The position numbers and the translations under genes were made by a program. DNA of 64,000 nucleotides. Origin: Bog-756 sp963699055. GTDB taxonomy: Bacteria; Actinomycetota; Acidimicrobiia; Acidimicrobiales; RAAP-2. Every line of letters begins with the position of its first letter. The first letter of the stretch is position 1. Location of the stretch: NCBI GenBank assembly GCA_963699055.1, contig CAVOTA010000004.1:248001-312000 (forward strand), in the 5' to 3' direction. This document shows, piece by piece, positions 9,402 to 17,491 of this stretch. The notes below the pieces were generated by a model. It was not told the origin of the DNA. It saw only the letters and a program-made list of their open reading frames with translations, and searched no databases.

Positions 9402-10076
9402 TCAGCCGTCCAGCCCCGTCTCACGCACCGTGACATTCAGCCGCCCCGGCAGCACACCGACGTCCGGGTCGTCCGTTCCCGCCATCAGGCGCGGCACCCC
9501 GTGGTACGACAGGCGCGACGGGCCGCCGAACACCACCACGTCCCCCGACCCGAGCGGGACGTCGACCCACGGACGGCCCCGGCCCGCCGGGTTGCCGAAC
9601 CGGAAGACGGCGGTGACGCCGACGCTGAAGGACACCACCGGGGCGGTCGCCACCTCGTCGCCGTCCACGTGCATGCCCATCTTCGTCCCGGGCCCGTACC
9701 AGTTGACCAGCGCCACGTCGGGAGCGAACCCCGCCGGATCGGCGCACGCCAGCGGGTCGACCGCCGCCGCGTCCGCCGCCGCCCGTCGGCTGAGGTCGCC
9801 CAGCCACGGGGGGAAGGCGAGCGCCCGCCCGCCGTCACCGTCGTCGCGGGTGCGCGAGTACCGGTACGGATGCCAGTGCCAGCCGAGTCCCACCATCGCC
9901 ACCGACATCGACGCCCCGTTGCGCATCCGGGGCGGCCGTGCACCGCCCGACGCCTCGCTCCAGTTGCGGCACCGGTCGACGAGCTCGACCCGGGCCCCCG
10001 TGTCCAGCCACCCGGGCAGGTGCACGGCCCCGGGGGTCAGGACCGCCGGCCCGGTGGGGAGCAGCCGGTCCACCAC
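9402..10076 (-). CDS. alkB: AlkB-type 2-oxoglutarate/Fe(II) dioxygenase
   Basis: This is predicted to repair alkylated bases (1-methyladenine, 3-methylcytosine) by oxidative demethylation. All catalytic landmarks are present in 224 residues: the iron ligands H136-x-D138 in GMHVDGDE and H192 in SYHGVPRL, and the 2-oxoglutarate-binding arginines in RLNVTVRET (R212 and R218). VNWYGPGTKMGMH is highly typical of the family. Translation starts at GTG (two adjacent GTGs). It begins four bases after the RDD gene stop, so it is likely cotranscribed with the RDD and nonapeptide-repeat genes. A direct role is DNA or RNA repair. Confidence 0.93.
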   Translation of the reverse strand: MVDRLLPTGPAVLTPGAVHLPGWLDTGARVELVDRCRNWSEASGGARPPRMRNGASMSVAMVGLGWHWHPYRYSRTRDDGDGGRALAFPPWLGDLSRRAAADAAAVDPLACADPAGFAPDVALVNWYGPGTKMGMHVDGDEVATAPVVSFSVGVTAVFRFGNPAGRGRPWVDVPLGSGDVVVFGGPSRLSYHGVPRLMAGTDDPDVGVLPGRLNVTVRETGLDG

Positions 10077-10080
10077 CCGC

Positions 10081-10617
10081 TCAGGTCGTCGCCGTCGGCT
10101 CCTGCTTCGCCAACCACCGCAGCCGGGCGGCCCGGGCGTCCCAGGAGTAGACGACGACCGTCTTCGCCATCCGGTCGTGCCAGGCGTGACGGTCCTTGTT
10201 CAACAGGATGCCGAGGAAGCCGAGGCCGAAGACGAGGAAGCTCAGCGGCAGGGTCACCGTGCGGATGGCGGCCTGGCGGGCCGCGACCGGCGCACCCTCG
10301 GTGCCGACGACCTTGATCCCGAGCAGCGCCATCCCGACCGTCTTGCCGCTCAGCGACCACTGGTAGGCGAAGTACACGAACTCCCAGACGACGAAGGCGA
10401 GGACGACGACCGCGCTGACGAACGCGCCCTTGGTCAGGTCGACCGTCTTGCCCGTCACCAGCTGGATGGCGAACGTGATGCCGGCGAGCGAAACCGTGAA
10501 CACGCCCCACGACACCCCCACATCGGCCGCGAACGCCACCAGCCGGGTCGCCGCGCCGGCGTAGTGCCCCTGGCGCCCGAGGACGGGTGAGGACGGGACC
10601 GACGCCGGGGCGCTCAT
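10081..10617 (-). CDS. RDD-family membrane protein
   Basis: The 178-residue protein has an RDD-type domain. The first helix begins with GAATRLVAFAADVGVSW, matching the Arg-Asp pattern with the second Asp altered. A second helix pair follows, then the signature SLSGKTVGMALLGIKVV and a final hydrophobic hairpin ending in HAWHDRMAKTVVV. RDD proteins are poorly characterised; some have been linked to ion or compatible-solute transport. Its ATG overlaps the stop of the upstream repeat protein (ATGA), so the two are very likely made together. Confidence 0.85.
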   Translation of the reverse strand: MSAPASVPSSPVLGRQGHYAGAATRLVAFAADVGVSWGVFTVSLAGITFAIQLVTGKTVDLTKGAFVSAVVVLAFVVWEFVYFAYQWSLSGKTVGMALLGIKVVGTEGAPVAARQAAIRTVTLPLSFLVFGLGFLGILLNKDRHAWHDRMAKTVVVYSWDARAARLRWLAKQEPTATT

Positions 10618-11156
10618 GCAGCTCCCTCGAGCGCCGACGGGTCCGCCGTGGGGACCGACGCCACCAGTGCCGCCGGCCCGAGGGGCCAGTCGGTCGAGTC
10701 ACGCCGCAGGATCCGGTTGACCCAGCGGGCGACGAAGTCGTCCAGTCCCACCGCCTGGGCCCGCACCAGGTCGAGCGCCTCCGAGGCGACGCCGCTCGTC
10801 GACCGGGCGATGATGGTGCCGAGCTCGGTCTTCTCCATCAGCGAGTCGATGTCCACCCGCTCGATGATCTTTTCGACGTCGACCCGGTCGATGATCGCCT
10901 CCACGTCCACCCGGTCGATGATCTTGTCGACGTCGACCCGGTCGATGATCGCCTCCACGTCCACCCGGCTGACGATCGTGTCGACGTCGACCCGGTTGAT
11001 CAGGGCGTCGACGTCGACCTTGGACACGATGGCGTCGATGTCGACCTTGGCCAACAGGGCGTCCATGTCCACCTTGGAGACGAGGGCGTTGATGTCGATG
11101 GCCTCGATCACCAGGCCGACGACGCGCTCGGCGATCGACTCGACGAGCTGTTCCAT
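10614..11156 (-). CDS. Nonapeptide-repeat protein coupled to the RDD gene
   Basis: The 180-residue protein consists of a short amphipathic N terminus (EQLVESIAERVVGLVIEA), then eleven tandem nine-residue units at about residues 20-118. The consensus is V-D-V-(D/E)-A-I-(I/V)-x-(R/K), for example VDVEAIIDR; the first unit and the last (TELGTIIAR) are degenerate. A C-terminal helical segment follows (VGLDDFVARWVNRILRR). The regular alternation of valine/isoleucine, aspartate and basic residues suggests a solenoid or long amphipathic surface lying on a membrane. The stop overlaps the RDD start. An ATG at 11228 would add 24 Pro/Gly-rich residues; 11156 is preferred because homology-like sequence starts there. 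No function is known to me. Confidence 0.75.
   Translation of the reverse strand: MEQLVESIAERVVGLVIEAIDINALVSKVDMDALLAKVDIDAIVSKVDVDALINRVDVDTIVSRVDVEAIIDRVDVDKIIDRVDVEAIIDRVDVEKIIERVDIDSLMEKTELGTIIARSTSGVASEALDLVRAQAVGLDDFVARWVNRILRRDSTDWPLGPAALVASVPTADPSALEGAA
10803..11099 (-). repeat. 27-bp coding tandem repeat (11 units)
   Basis: Each unit encodes one nonapeptide of the repeat protein. Two adjacent units at about 10872-10980 form a nearly identical 54-bp pair, with GGTCGATGATCG and GGTCGATGATCT alternating on the plus strand. This suggests recent duplication of two-unit blocks. Confidence 0.85.
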
Positions 11157-11281
11157 CCGTCCGGATCCGGGCAGCGGGCTCAACCCCGGTCCTGGCGCGC
11201 CGTCTGGTCCATGCCCCCAGCTTCGCATCGGCCGGGCCCGGAGGCGGGGACGGGCCGCCGACGGCGCCCCGACACGGTCGC

Positions 11282-11746
11282 TCAGGCCTGGGTGGCGGCC
11301 GACTTCAGGATCTCGAGGGCCCGGTCGGCGTGCACGTTCATCCGCACCTCGGACCGGATCACCCCGAGCACCCGGAGGTCCGAACCGATCACGAACGTCG
11401 CCCGCTTCGTGGGCGTCAGCACGGTGACCTTGCGCCGAACCCCGAACTGGCTGGCCACCGCGCCGTCGGGATCGGACAGCAGCGGGTAGTCGAACTCGTG
11501 CTTGTCGGAGAACTGCTTCTGCTTGGCCACCTGGTCGGCGCTGATGCCCACCCGCTGCGCGCCGACACCCTCGAACTCCGCCTTCAGGTCCCGGAAATGA
11601 CAGCTTTCGGCGGTGCAGCCCGGGGTCATCGCCGCCGGGTAGAAGAACAGGGCCACGGGCCCGTCGGCGGCCAGCGCGCTGAGCTTGCGCGGCACGCCGT
11701 CCTCGTCGGGGAGCTCGAAGTCGGGTGCCAGGTCACCGGTGTCCAT
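11282..11746 (-). CDS. bcp: Bcp/PrxQ-type peroxiredoxin
   Basis: This atypical two-cysteine peroxiredoxin reduces hydrogen peroxide and organic hydroperoxides. In 154 residues it carries the peroxidatic Cys44 in AMTPGCTAESC and a resolving Cys49 five residues on, the spacing seen in E. coli Bcp. The active-site threonine and proline precede Cys44, and RATFVIG lies in the final strand region. It is one of two Bcp paralogues in this window (the other is at 25072-25536). It lies on the same strand as the nonapeptide-repeat gene, about 125 bases upstream. Confidence 0.92.
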   Translation of the reverse strand: MDTGDLAPDFELPDEDGVPRKLSALAADGPVALFFYPAAMTPGCTAESCHFRDLKAEFEGVGAQRVGISADQVAKQKQFSDKHEFDYPLLSDPDGAVASQFGVRRKVTVLTPTKRATFVIGSDLRVLGVIRSEVRMNVHADRALEILKSAATQA

Positions 11747-11981
11747 GCCGCGAGGCTAGCGAGGTGCGGCGGCGCCTGCCCGGGTGCCCGGGTGGCGTGT
11801 CCGGTGGCCGCCCACCGGGATGGTCGGAACCCGGTGGACCTCCCCCTAGGATGAGACTCGCCCCGCGGTGCCGCTCTCCGGCCCCGGGCGGCCGGAACCT
11901 GGCACCGGTCGTTCCGGATGCGCGCTGGGCACCCGCGGTGCGGGGTACCCGTGTGCCAGCGACCCCGACGGGACCGGCCCC

Positions 11982-13037
11982 ATGACCTTCGCCATCGAAG
12001 TCGACAACCTGCAGAAGACCTTCAAGGGCAAGCGGGTGGTCCGCGCCCTCGACGGGGTCAGCTTCGCCGTCCCCGAGGGCACCGTGTTCGGCCTGCTCGG
12101 GCCCAACGGCTCCGGCAAGACCACGGCGGTGCGCGTACTCACCACCATCCTCCGCTCCGACGGTGGGTCCGCCCGGGTGCTCGGCAACGACGTCCAGAAG
12201 AAGGCGGCACTGGTGCGGTCCCTGATCGGACTCGCCGGTCAGTACGCCGCCGTGGACGAGAACCTGACCGGACGCGAGAACCTCCAGATGGTCGGCAACC
12301 TGAACCACCTCCCCCGCTCGTTCGTGTCCGGCCGCGCCGTCGAGCTGCTGGCCCAGTTCAACCTCACCGATGCCGGCGACCGGCCCCTCAAGACGTACTC
12401 GGGCGGCATGCGCCGGCGCCTCGACCTGGCCGCCGCCCTGGTAGCCCGGCCCACCGTCCTGTTCCTCGATGAACCCACCACCGGTCTGGACCCCCAGAGC
12501 CGCAACGATCTGTGGGAGGTCATCGAGCAGCTGGTCGGCGGCGGGACGACGGTGCTGCTGACCACCCAGTACCTCGAGGAGGCCGACCGCCTGGCCGGCC
12601 AGCTCGCCGTCATCGACCACGGTCGCGTCATCGCCGAGGGCACGCCCGACTCGATGAAGGCCGACCTCGGCGCCACCGTGCTGGAGGTGGGTCTGGGCAC
12701 GATCGACGAGGCACACCGCACGGGAGCCGTCCTCGACTCCCTCGGCCCCCACGCCTCGATGGTGACGGGCACGCAGGTCGAGGTGACCGTCGACAACGGC
12801 CCCCAGGCGGCCATGCTCGGGCTCCGTGCGCTCGACGCCGAGGGCATCGCCCCCCAGACCTTCAAGCTCCGCGAGCCCAGCCTCGACGACGTCTTCCTCT
12901 CGCTGACCGGCCACCGCACCGAGGAGGAGGTCACCGAGGACGAGGACGAGGACCTGACCCCGAGGCAACGACGGAAGAAGATGCGGTTGAAGCAGCTCGA
13001 AGGGGCCCTCCCCGTGGCGACGGGAGAACTGGCATGA
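11982..13037 (+). CDS. ABC exporter ATP-binding protein (DrrA-like)
   Basis: The 351-residue ATPase of an ABC-2-type exporter has Walker A GPNGSGKTTA, a Q-loop at LAGQYAAVD, the signature YSGGMRRRLDLA, Walker B LFLDEPTTGLD and an H-loop-like TTQYLEE. The C-terminal 100 residues match the DUF4162-like extension of daunorubicin-resistance ATPases, and a highly acidic then basic tail (EEVTEDEDEDLTPRQRRKK) follows. Translation starts at ATG 11982; upstream in-frame codons are Pro/Gly-rich. Its stop overlaps the permease start (ATGA). The likely role is export of a hydrophobic drug, lipid or polyketide. Confidence 0.9.
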   Translation: MTFAIEVDNLQKTFKGKRVVRALDGVSFAVPEGTVFGLLGPNGSGKTTAVRVLTTILRSDGGSARVLGNDVQKKAALVRSLIGLAGQYAAVDENLTGRENLQMVGNLNHLPRSFVSGRAVELLAQFNLTDAGDRPLKTYSGGMRRRLDLAAALVARPTVLFLDEPTTGLDPQSRNDLWEVIEQLVGGGTTVLLTTQYLEEADRLAGQLAVIDHGRVIAEGTPDSMKADLGATVLEVGLGTIDEAHRTGAVLDSLGPHASMVTGTQVEVTVDNGPQAAMLGLRALDAEGIAPQTFKLREPSLDDVFLSLTGHRTEEEVTEDEDEDLTPRQRRKKMRLKQLEGALPVATGELA

Positions 13038-13882
13038 TGACCACCGCCGTCGCCACCCCCGTCCCGGAACGGGCCCCGCACGCCACCGGGCCCGTGGCCA
13101 ACGTCCGCTGGCTCGCCTCCGACACGGCCACCCTCACCCGTCGGAACCTGCTCGCCGTCACCCGGATCCCGGAGGCGCTGTTCTTCTCGACCGTGCAGCC
13201 GATCATGTTCGTGCTGCTGTTCCGCTACGTCTTCGGCGGGGCGATCCACACCGACGCCACCAGCTACGTCAACTACCTCATGCCGGGGATCTTCGTGCAG
13301 ACGGTGGCGTTCGGGTCGGTCAGCACCAGCATCGGACTGGCCGAGGACCTCCAGAAGGGGATCATCGAACGGTTCCGTGCGCTGCCCATGTCCCGCGGTG
13401 CCGTCCTGCTCGGGCGCACGACGGCCGACCTCATCCGCAACGTCTTCGTCATCATCGTCATGACCGCGGTCGGCATCCTGGTCGGCTTCCGGCCGACGGA
13501 AGGGGCCCTCTCGTACACCGCCGGTGTGCTGCTGATCCTCTTCTTCGCCTACGCCCTGTCCTGGGGCTTCGCCATCGTCGGGCTGAGTGCGCCCAACAGC
13601 GAGACCGCCCAGGTCATGTCGTTCCCCCTGATCTTCCCGCTCACGTTCATCTCGTCGGCGTTCGTGCCCCTCAAGTCCATGCCGAGCTGGCTCCAGGGAT
13701 TCGCCACCTACCAGCCGTTCAGCGTGACCGTGAGCGCCTGTCGCTCCCTGATGGTGGGGGCCGCCTCGACCGGGACGGGCAAGAGCACCTCGTTCTGGGT
13801 GTGGCAGGCGCTGGCGTGGACGGTGGGGCTGCTGCTCGTGTTCGTGCCCTCGGCCATCCGCAAGTACCGCACCCGCACCTGA
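13034..13882 (+). CDS. ABC-2 type exporter permease (DrrB-like)
   Basis: The 282-residue integral membrane partner of the preceding ATPase has about six transmembrane helices and belongs to the ABC-2 family. The conserved segment LMPGIFVQTVAFG is followed by EDLQKGIIERFRALPMSR, the cytosolic coupling region. The later helices include LPLIF-like FPLIFPLTFISSAFVP, a hallmark of DrrB-type permeases. The start is the first of two adjacent ATG codons and overlaps the ATPase stop, so the two are coupled. The transported substrate cannot be read from the sequence. Confidence 0.9.
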   Translation: MMTTAVATPVPERAPHATGPVANVRWLASDTATLTRRNLLAVTRIPEALFFSTVQPIMFVLLFRYVFGGAIHTDATSYVNYLMPGIFVQTVAFGSVSTSIGLAEDLQKGIIERFRALPMSRGAVLLGRTTADLIRNVFVIIVMTAVGILVGFRPTEGALSYTAGVLLILFFAYALSWGFAIVGLSAPNSETAQVMSFPLIFPLTFISSAFVPLKSMPSWLQGFATYQPFSVTVSACRSLMVGAASTGTGKSTSFWVWQALAWTVGLLLVFVPSAIRKYRTRT

Positions 13883-13926
13883 CGGCCCCGGAATCGCCGG
13901 GTCCCGTGACGCGGCAGAATGGGGGC

Positions 13927-16617
13927 ATGGCACACACACCCACCTCCCCCGACTCCTTCGGCGCCCGTGGCAGCCTGCAGGTCGGCGACGCCACCTACGA
14001 GATCTTCCGCATCACGGCCCTCGGCGAGCGGTTCGACGTCGCCCGGCTGCCGTACTCGATCAAGGTGATCCTGGAGAACCTGCTCCGCCACGAGGACGGG
14101 GTGGCCGTGACCGCCTCCGACATCGAGGCCGTCGCCGGCTGGGGCATCGATCCCGAGCGCCACGGCGTCGGGGGCTCCGACGCCGCCGAGATCGCCCTCA
14201 CCCCTGAGCGGGTCCTCATGCAGGACCTGACCGGCGTGCCCGGTGTCGTCGACCTGGCGGCCATGCGCGACGCCCTTGGGGAGCTCGGCGGTGACCCGGC
14301 CAGGATCAACCCGCTGGTACCCGTCGAGCTGGTGGTCGACCACTCGGTCATCGCCGAGGCCTCGGGGACGGCATCCGCCTACGACGAGAACGTGGACATC
14401 GAGTACCAGCGCAACATCGAGCGCTACCAGCTCCTGCGCTGGGCCCAGCAGGCCTTCGACGGGTTCCGGGTCGTCCCCCCGGGTATGGGCATCTGCCACC
14501 AGGTGAACCTGGAGTACCTGTCCCGGGTCGTGTTCGCCACCGACGACGGACGGGCCTACTGCGACACCTTGGTGGGCACCGACTCCCACACCACCATGGT
14601 CAACGGACTGGGCGTGCTCGGCTGGGGTGTCGGGGGGATCGAGGCCGAGGCGGCCATGCTGGGCCAGCCCCTGTCGCTGCTGCTCCCGCCGGTGGTGGGC
14701 TTCCGCCTCACCGGCGAGCAGCCGGTCGGCACCACCGCCACCGACCTCGTGCTCACCATCACCAACGTGCTGCGCAAGCACGGGGTGGTGGGCAAGTTCG
14801 TCGAGTTCTTCGGCCCCGGGGTCGCCTCGGTGCCACTGGCCAACCGGGCCACCATCGGGAACATGTCCCCCGAGTACGGCGCCACCTGCGCCATGTTCCC
14901 CATCGACGGGATCACCCTCGACTACCTGCGTTTCTCGGGCCGCGACGACGCCCACGTCGACCTGGTCGAGGCCTATGCCAGGACCCAGGGCATGTTCCAC
15001 GACCCCACCGGCCCCGAGCCGGTCTTCTCCGAGGTGATCGAGCTCGACCTGTCGACCGTGGTCCCGAGCATCGCCGGCCCGGCCCGGCCGCAGGACCTGG
15101 TCCGACTCGACGAGGCGGCGTCCACGTTCCGCTCGGCGCTCGGCCGCGACCCCCGGCACCACGCTGCCGGGCGGGCCGACGGGACCACGGACGAGATCCG
15201 GGACGGGCACGTCGTCGTGGCCGCCATCACCTCCTGCACCAACACCTCCAACCCCCAGGTCATGGTGGCTGCCGGCCTGCTGGCCCGCAACGCCGCGGCC
15301 CGTGGGCTGACGTCCCGTCCGTGGGTGAAGACGACGCTCGCCCCCGGCTCCCGGGTGGTCATGGACTACCTGGACCGGGCCGGTCTCACCGCGCCCCTCG
15401 CCGAGATCGGCTTCGACCTCGTCGGCTACGGGTGCACCACCTGCATCGGCAACTCGGGACCGCTCCTGCCGGGCGTGTCCGAGGCCGTCCAGGACGGTGA
15501 CCTGACGGTGACGTCCGTGCTGTCGGGCAACCGGAACTTCGAGGGCCGGATCCACCCGGACGTCCGCATGAACTTCCTGGCCTCGCCGCCGTTGGTCGTG
15601 GCCTACGCCCTCGCCGGCACGATGGACCTCGATCTCACCTCGGACCCGCTCGGCACCGACGCCGCCGGCGACCCCGTCTACCTCGCCGACCTGTGGCCGA
15701 GCGCCGACGAGGTGACCGAGGCGATCCGCACCTCGCTGACCTCGGACATGTTCCGCTCCCAGTACGCCTCGGTGTTCGACGGTGACGAGCGGTGGCGGGC
15801 GGTCGAGACGGCGTCCGGCGACACCTTCTCGTGGGAGCCGTCCTCGACCTACGTCCTGCGCCCGACCTTCCTGAAGGGCCTCTCCATGGACCCGGCACCG
15901 GTGGCCGACGTCGTCGGTGCCCGGGTGCTGGCCAAGCTCGGGGACAGCGTGACCACCGACCACATCTCGCCGGCCGGGAACATCAACCCGACCACGCCCG
16001 CCGGCCGGTACCTGGCCGACCACGGCGTCGCCCGGGTCGACTTCAACTCGTACGGCACCCGACGCGGCAACCACGAAGTCATGGTCCGGGGCACCTTCGC
16101 CAACGTCCGGCTGCGCAACCAGCTGGCCCCCGGCACCGAGGGCGGGATCACCGTCCACTTCCCCGACGGCGACCAGACGACGATCTTCGAGGCCTCGGAG
16201 CGCTACAGCGCCGAGGGCGTCCCGCTCGTCGTGCTGGCCGGCAAGGAGTACGGGTCGGGGTCGTCCCGCGACTGGGCGGCGAAGGGCACCCTGCTCCTCG
16301 GTGTCCGCGCCGTGCTCGTGGAGTCGTTCGAGCGGATCCACCGCTCCAACCTGATCGGCATGGGCGTGCTGCCCCTGCAGTTCCCCGAGGGGGAGAACGC
16401 CGAGTCGCTCGGCCTCACCGGCCACGAGGTGTTCTCGGTCACCGGGCTCGACTCGCTCAACCAGGGCGTCAGTCCGAAGACGGTCAAGGTGACCGCCACC
16501 GACGGTGACCGCACCACCGAGTTCGAGGCCCGGCTCCGGATCGACACCCCGATGGAGGCGCAGTACTACCGCCATGGGGGGATCCTCCCCTACATGCTCC
16601 GCCAGATGGCCGGCTGA
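13927..16617 (+). CDS. acnA: Aconitate hydratase A
   Basis: This TCA-cycle iron-sulfur enzyme interconverts citrate and isocitrate; the AcnA class can double as an iron-responsive RNA-binding protein. It has 896 residues, the usual length. The [4Fe-4S] ligands are the cysteine in ITSCTNTSNP and the pair in GYGCTTCIGNSGP. The substrate-binding loop GTDSHTTMVNG and the swivel-domain motifs EYGSGSSRDWAAKG and SFERIHRSNLIGMG are intact. The ATG at 13927 is used; upstream in-frame codons translate the ABC-permease end in another frame. It is convergent with the HAD gene. Confidence 0.97.
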   Translation: MAHTPTSPDSFGARGSLQVGDATYEIFRITALGERFDVARLPYSIKVILENLLRHEDGVAVTASDIEAVAGWGIDPERHGVGGSDAAEIALTPERVLMQDLTGVPGVVDLAAMRDALGELGGDPARINPLVPVELVVDHSVIAEASGTASAYDENVDIEYQRNIERYQLLRWAQQAFDGFRVVPPGMGICHQVNLEYLSRVVFATDDGRAYCDTLVGTDSHTTMVNGLGVLGWGVGGIEAEAAMLGQPLSLLLPPVVGFRLTGEQPVGTTATDLVLTITNVLRKHGVVGKFVEFFGPGVASVPLANRATIGNMSPEYGATCAMFPIDGITLDYLRFSGRDDAHVDLVEAYARTQGMFHDPTGPEPVFSEVIELDLSTVVPSIAGPARPQDLVRLDEAASTFRSALGRDPRHHAAGRADGTTDEIRDGHVVVAAITSCTNTSNPQVMVAAGLLARNAAARGLTSRPWVKTTLAPGSRVVMDYLDRAGLTAPLAEIGFDLVGYGCTTCIGNSGPLLPGVSEAVQDGDLTVTSVLSGNRNFEGRIHPDVRMNFLASPPLVVAYALAGTMDLDLTSDPLGTDAAGDPVYLADLWPSADEVTEAIRTSLTSDMFRSQYASVFDGDERWRAVETASGDTFSWEPSSTYVLRPTFLKGLSMDPAPVADVVGARVLAKLGDSVTTDHISPAGNINPTTPAGRYLADHGVARVDFNSYGTRRGNHEVMVRGTFANVRLRNQLAPGTEGGITVHFPDGDQTTIFEASERYSAEGVPLVVLAGKEYGSGSSRDWAAKGTLLLGVRAVLVESFERIHRSNLIGMGVLPLQFPEGENAESLGLTGHEVFSVTGLDSLNQGVSPKTVKVTATDGDRTTEFEARLRIDTPMEAQYYRHGGILPYMLRQMAG

Positions 16618-16682
16618 GCCACCTCGTACGGGAGGCGGCCCGGCCGGGTCGTCATCCGGGGCCCGGTGGGTCCGTCGACGGT

Positions 16683-17450
16683 TCAGGCCAGCGCGGCGGG
16701 CAGGTCGCGCACCGAGTCGACGACCGTCACCCCCGGGTACTCGGCCGGTGGCGTACGGCCGTCGGCGATCCAGACCGCGGTCATGCCGGCGGCGAGGGCG
16801 CCCTCGACGTCCCGTTCCCAGCTGTCCCCGACCATGACCGATCCGTCCGACCCGGCGCCGAGCCCGTCGAGTACCAGCGCGAACACGGCGGGATCGGGCT
16901 TGCCGACACCAACCTCGCCGGAGATCACCACGGTCCCGAAGGCGTCGACCAGGCCCGCCTGCTCCAGCTTCAGTCGCTGCAGATCGGACGGGCCGTTGGT
17001 CAACAGGCCCACCGGGTACCGCTCCCGCACGCGGGCCAGTGCCTCCTCCATGCCCTCGATGTTCGGGTGGCCCCGCCGCTGGGCGGCGTCGAACCGCTCG
17101 GCCGCCCGGTGCGCCAGCTCGGGGTCGGGGGACCCGAACCGGGCGGCCACGGCGGCCCACGCCTCGGCCCGGTACGTCGGCGCCCAGTCACGGAGTCCGT
17201 CCAGCACGTCGTGGTTTCCCTCGAAGGTCGACCACAGGCCTTCCCACGAGGCGAGGCCGAGTTCGGTGCAGACCGGGAGGTCCGCGCCCCGCCGCCACAC
17301 CGACCGCACCGCTTCCAGCGCGTCGGCCCGGGACGCCGCCGGGTCGACCCCGGGGAACACGGCGATCGCCTCGCACAGCGAGGCCATGGCGTAGGACTCC
17401 TCCACGATGAGGGTGTCGTCGAGGTCGAAGACGACCGCACGTCGGGACAT
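16683..17450 (-). CDS. HAD-superfamily hydrolase (phosphatase-like)
   Basis: The 255-residue protein has the four HAD motifs: motif I FDLDDTLI with the nucleophile aspartate, motif II in LLTNGPSD, motif III lysine in GVGKPDP, and motif IV MVGDSWERDVEGA. An all-helical cap (residues about 20-110) makes it a C1-type enzyme like YjjG or phosphoglycolate-type phosphatases. The physiological substrate is unknown; small phosphomonoesters are likely. The ATG at 17450 lies about 40 bases after the isocitrate-dehydrogenase-like gene on the same strand, so the two may be cotranscribed. Confidence 0.88.
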   Translation of the reverse strand: MSRRAVVFDLDDTLIVEESYAMASLCEAIAVFPGVDPAASRADALEAVRSVWRRGADLPVCTELGLASWEGLWSTFEGNHDVLDGLRDWAPTYRAEAWAAVAARFGSPDPELAHRAAERFDAAQRRGHPNIEGMEEALARVRERYPVGLLTNGPSDLQRLKLEQAGLVDAFGTVVISGEVGVGKPDPAVFALVLDGLGAGSDGSVMVGDSWERDVEGALAAGMTAVWIADGRTPPAEYPGVTVVDSVRDLPAALA

Positions 17451-17491
17451 GTCGGGGGATGGTACCAACCGGTGACGACGACCCGACCGGC

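Noticed and set aside
13708..17160. A very long open frame (about 1150 codons) antisense to aconitase
   Set aside because: Its product is Gly/Arg/Val-rich without domains, and it lies opposite a clear, full-length acnA. Long antisense frames are expected in DNA of this GC content.
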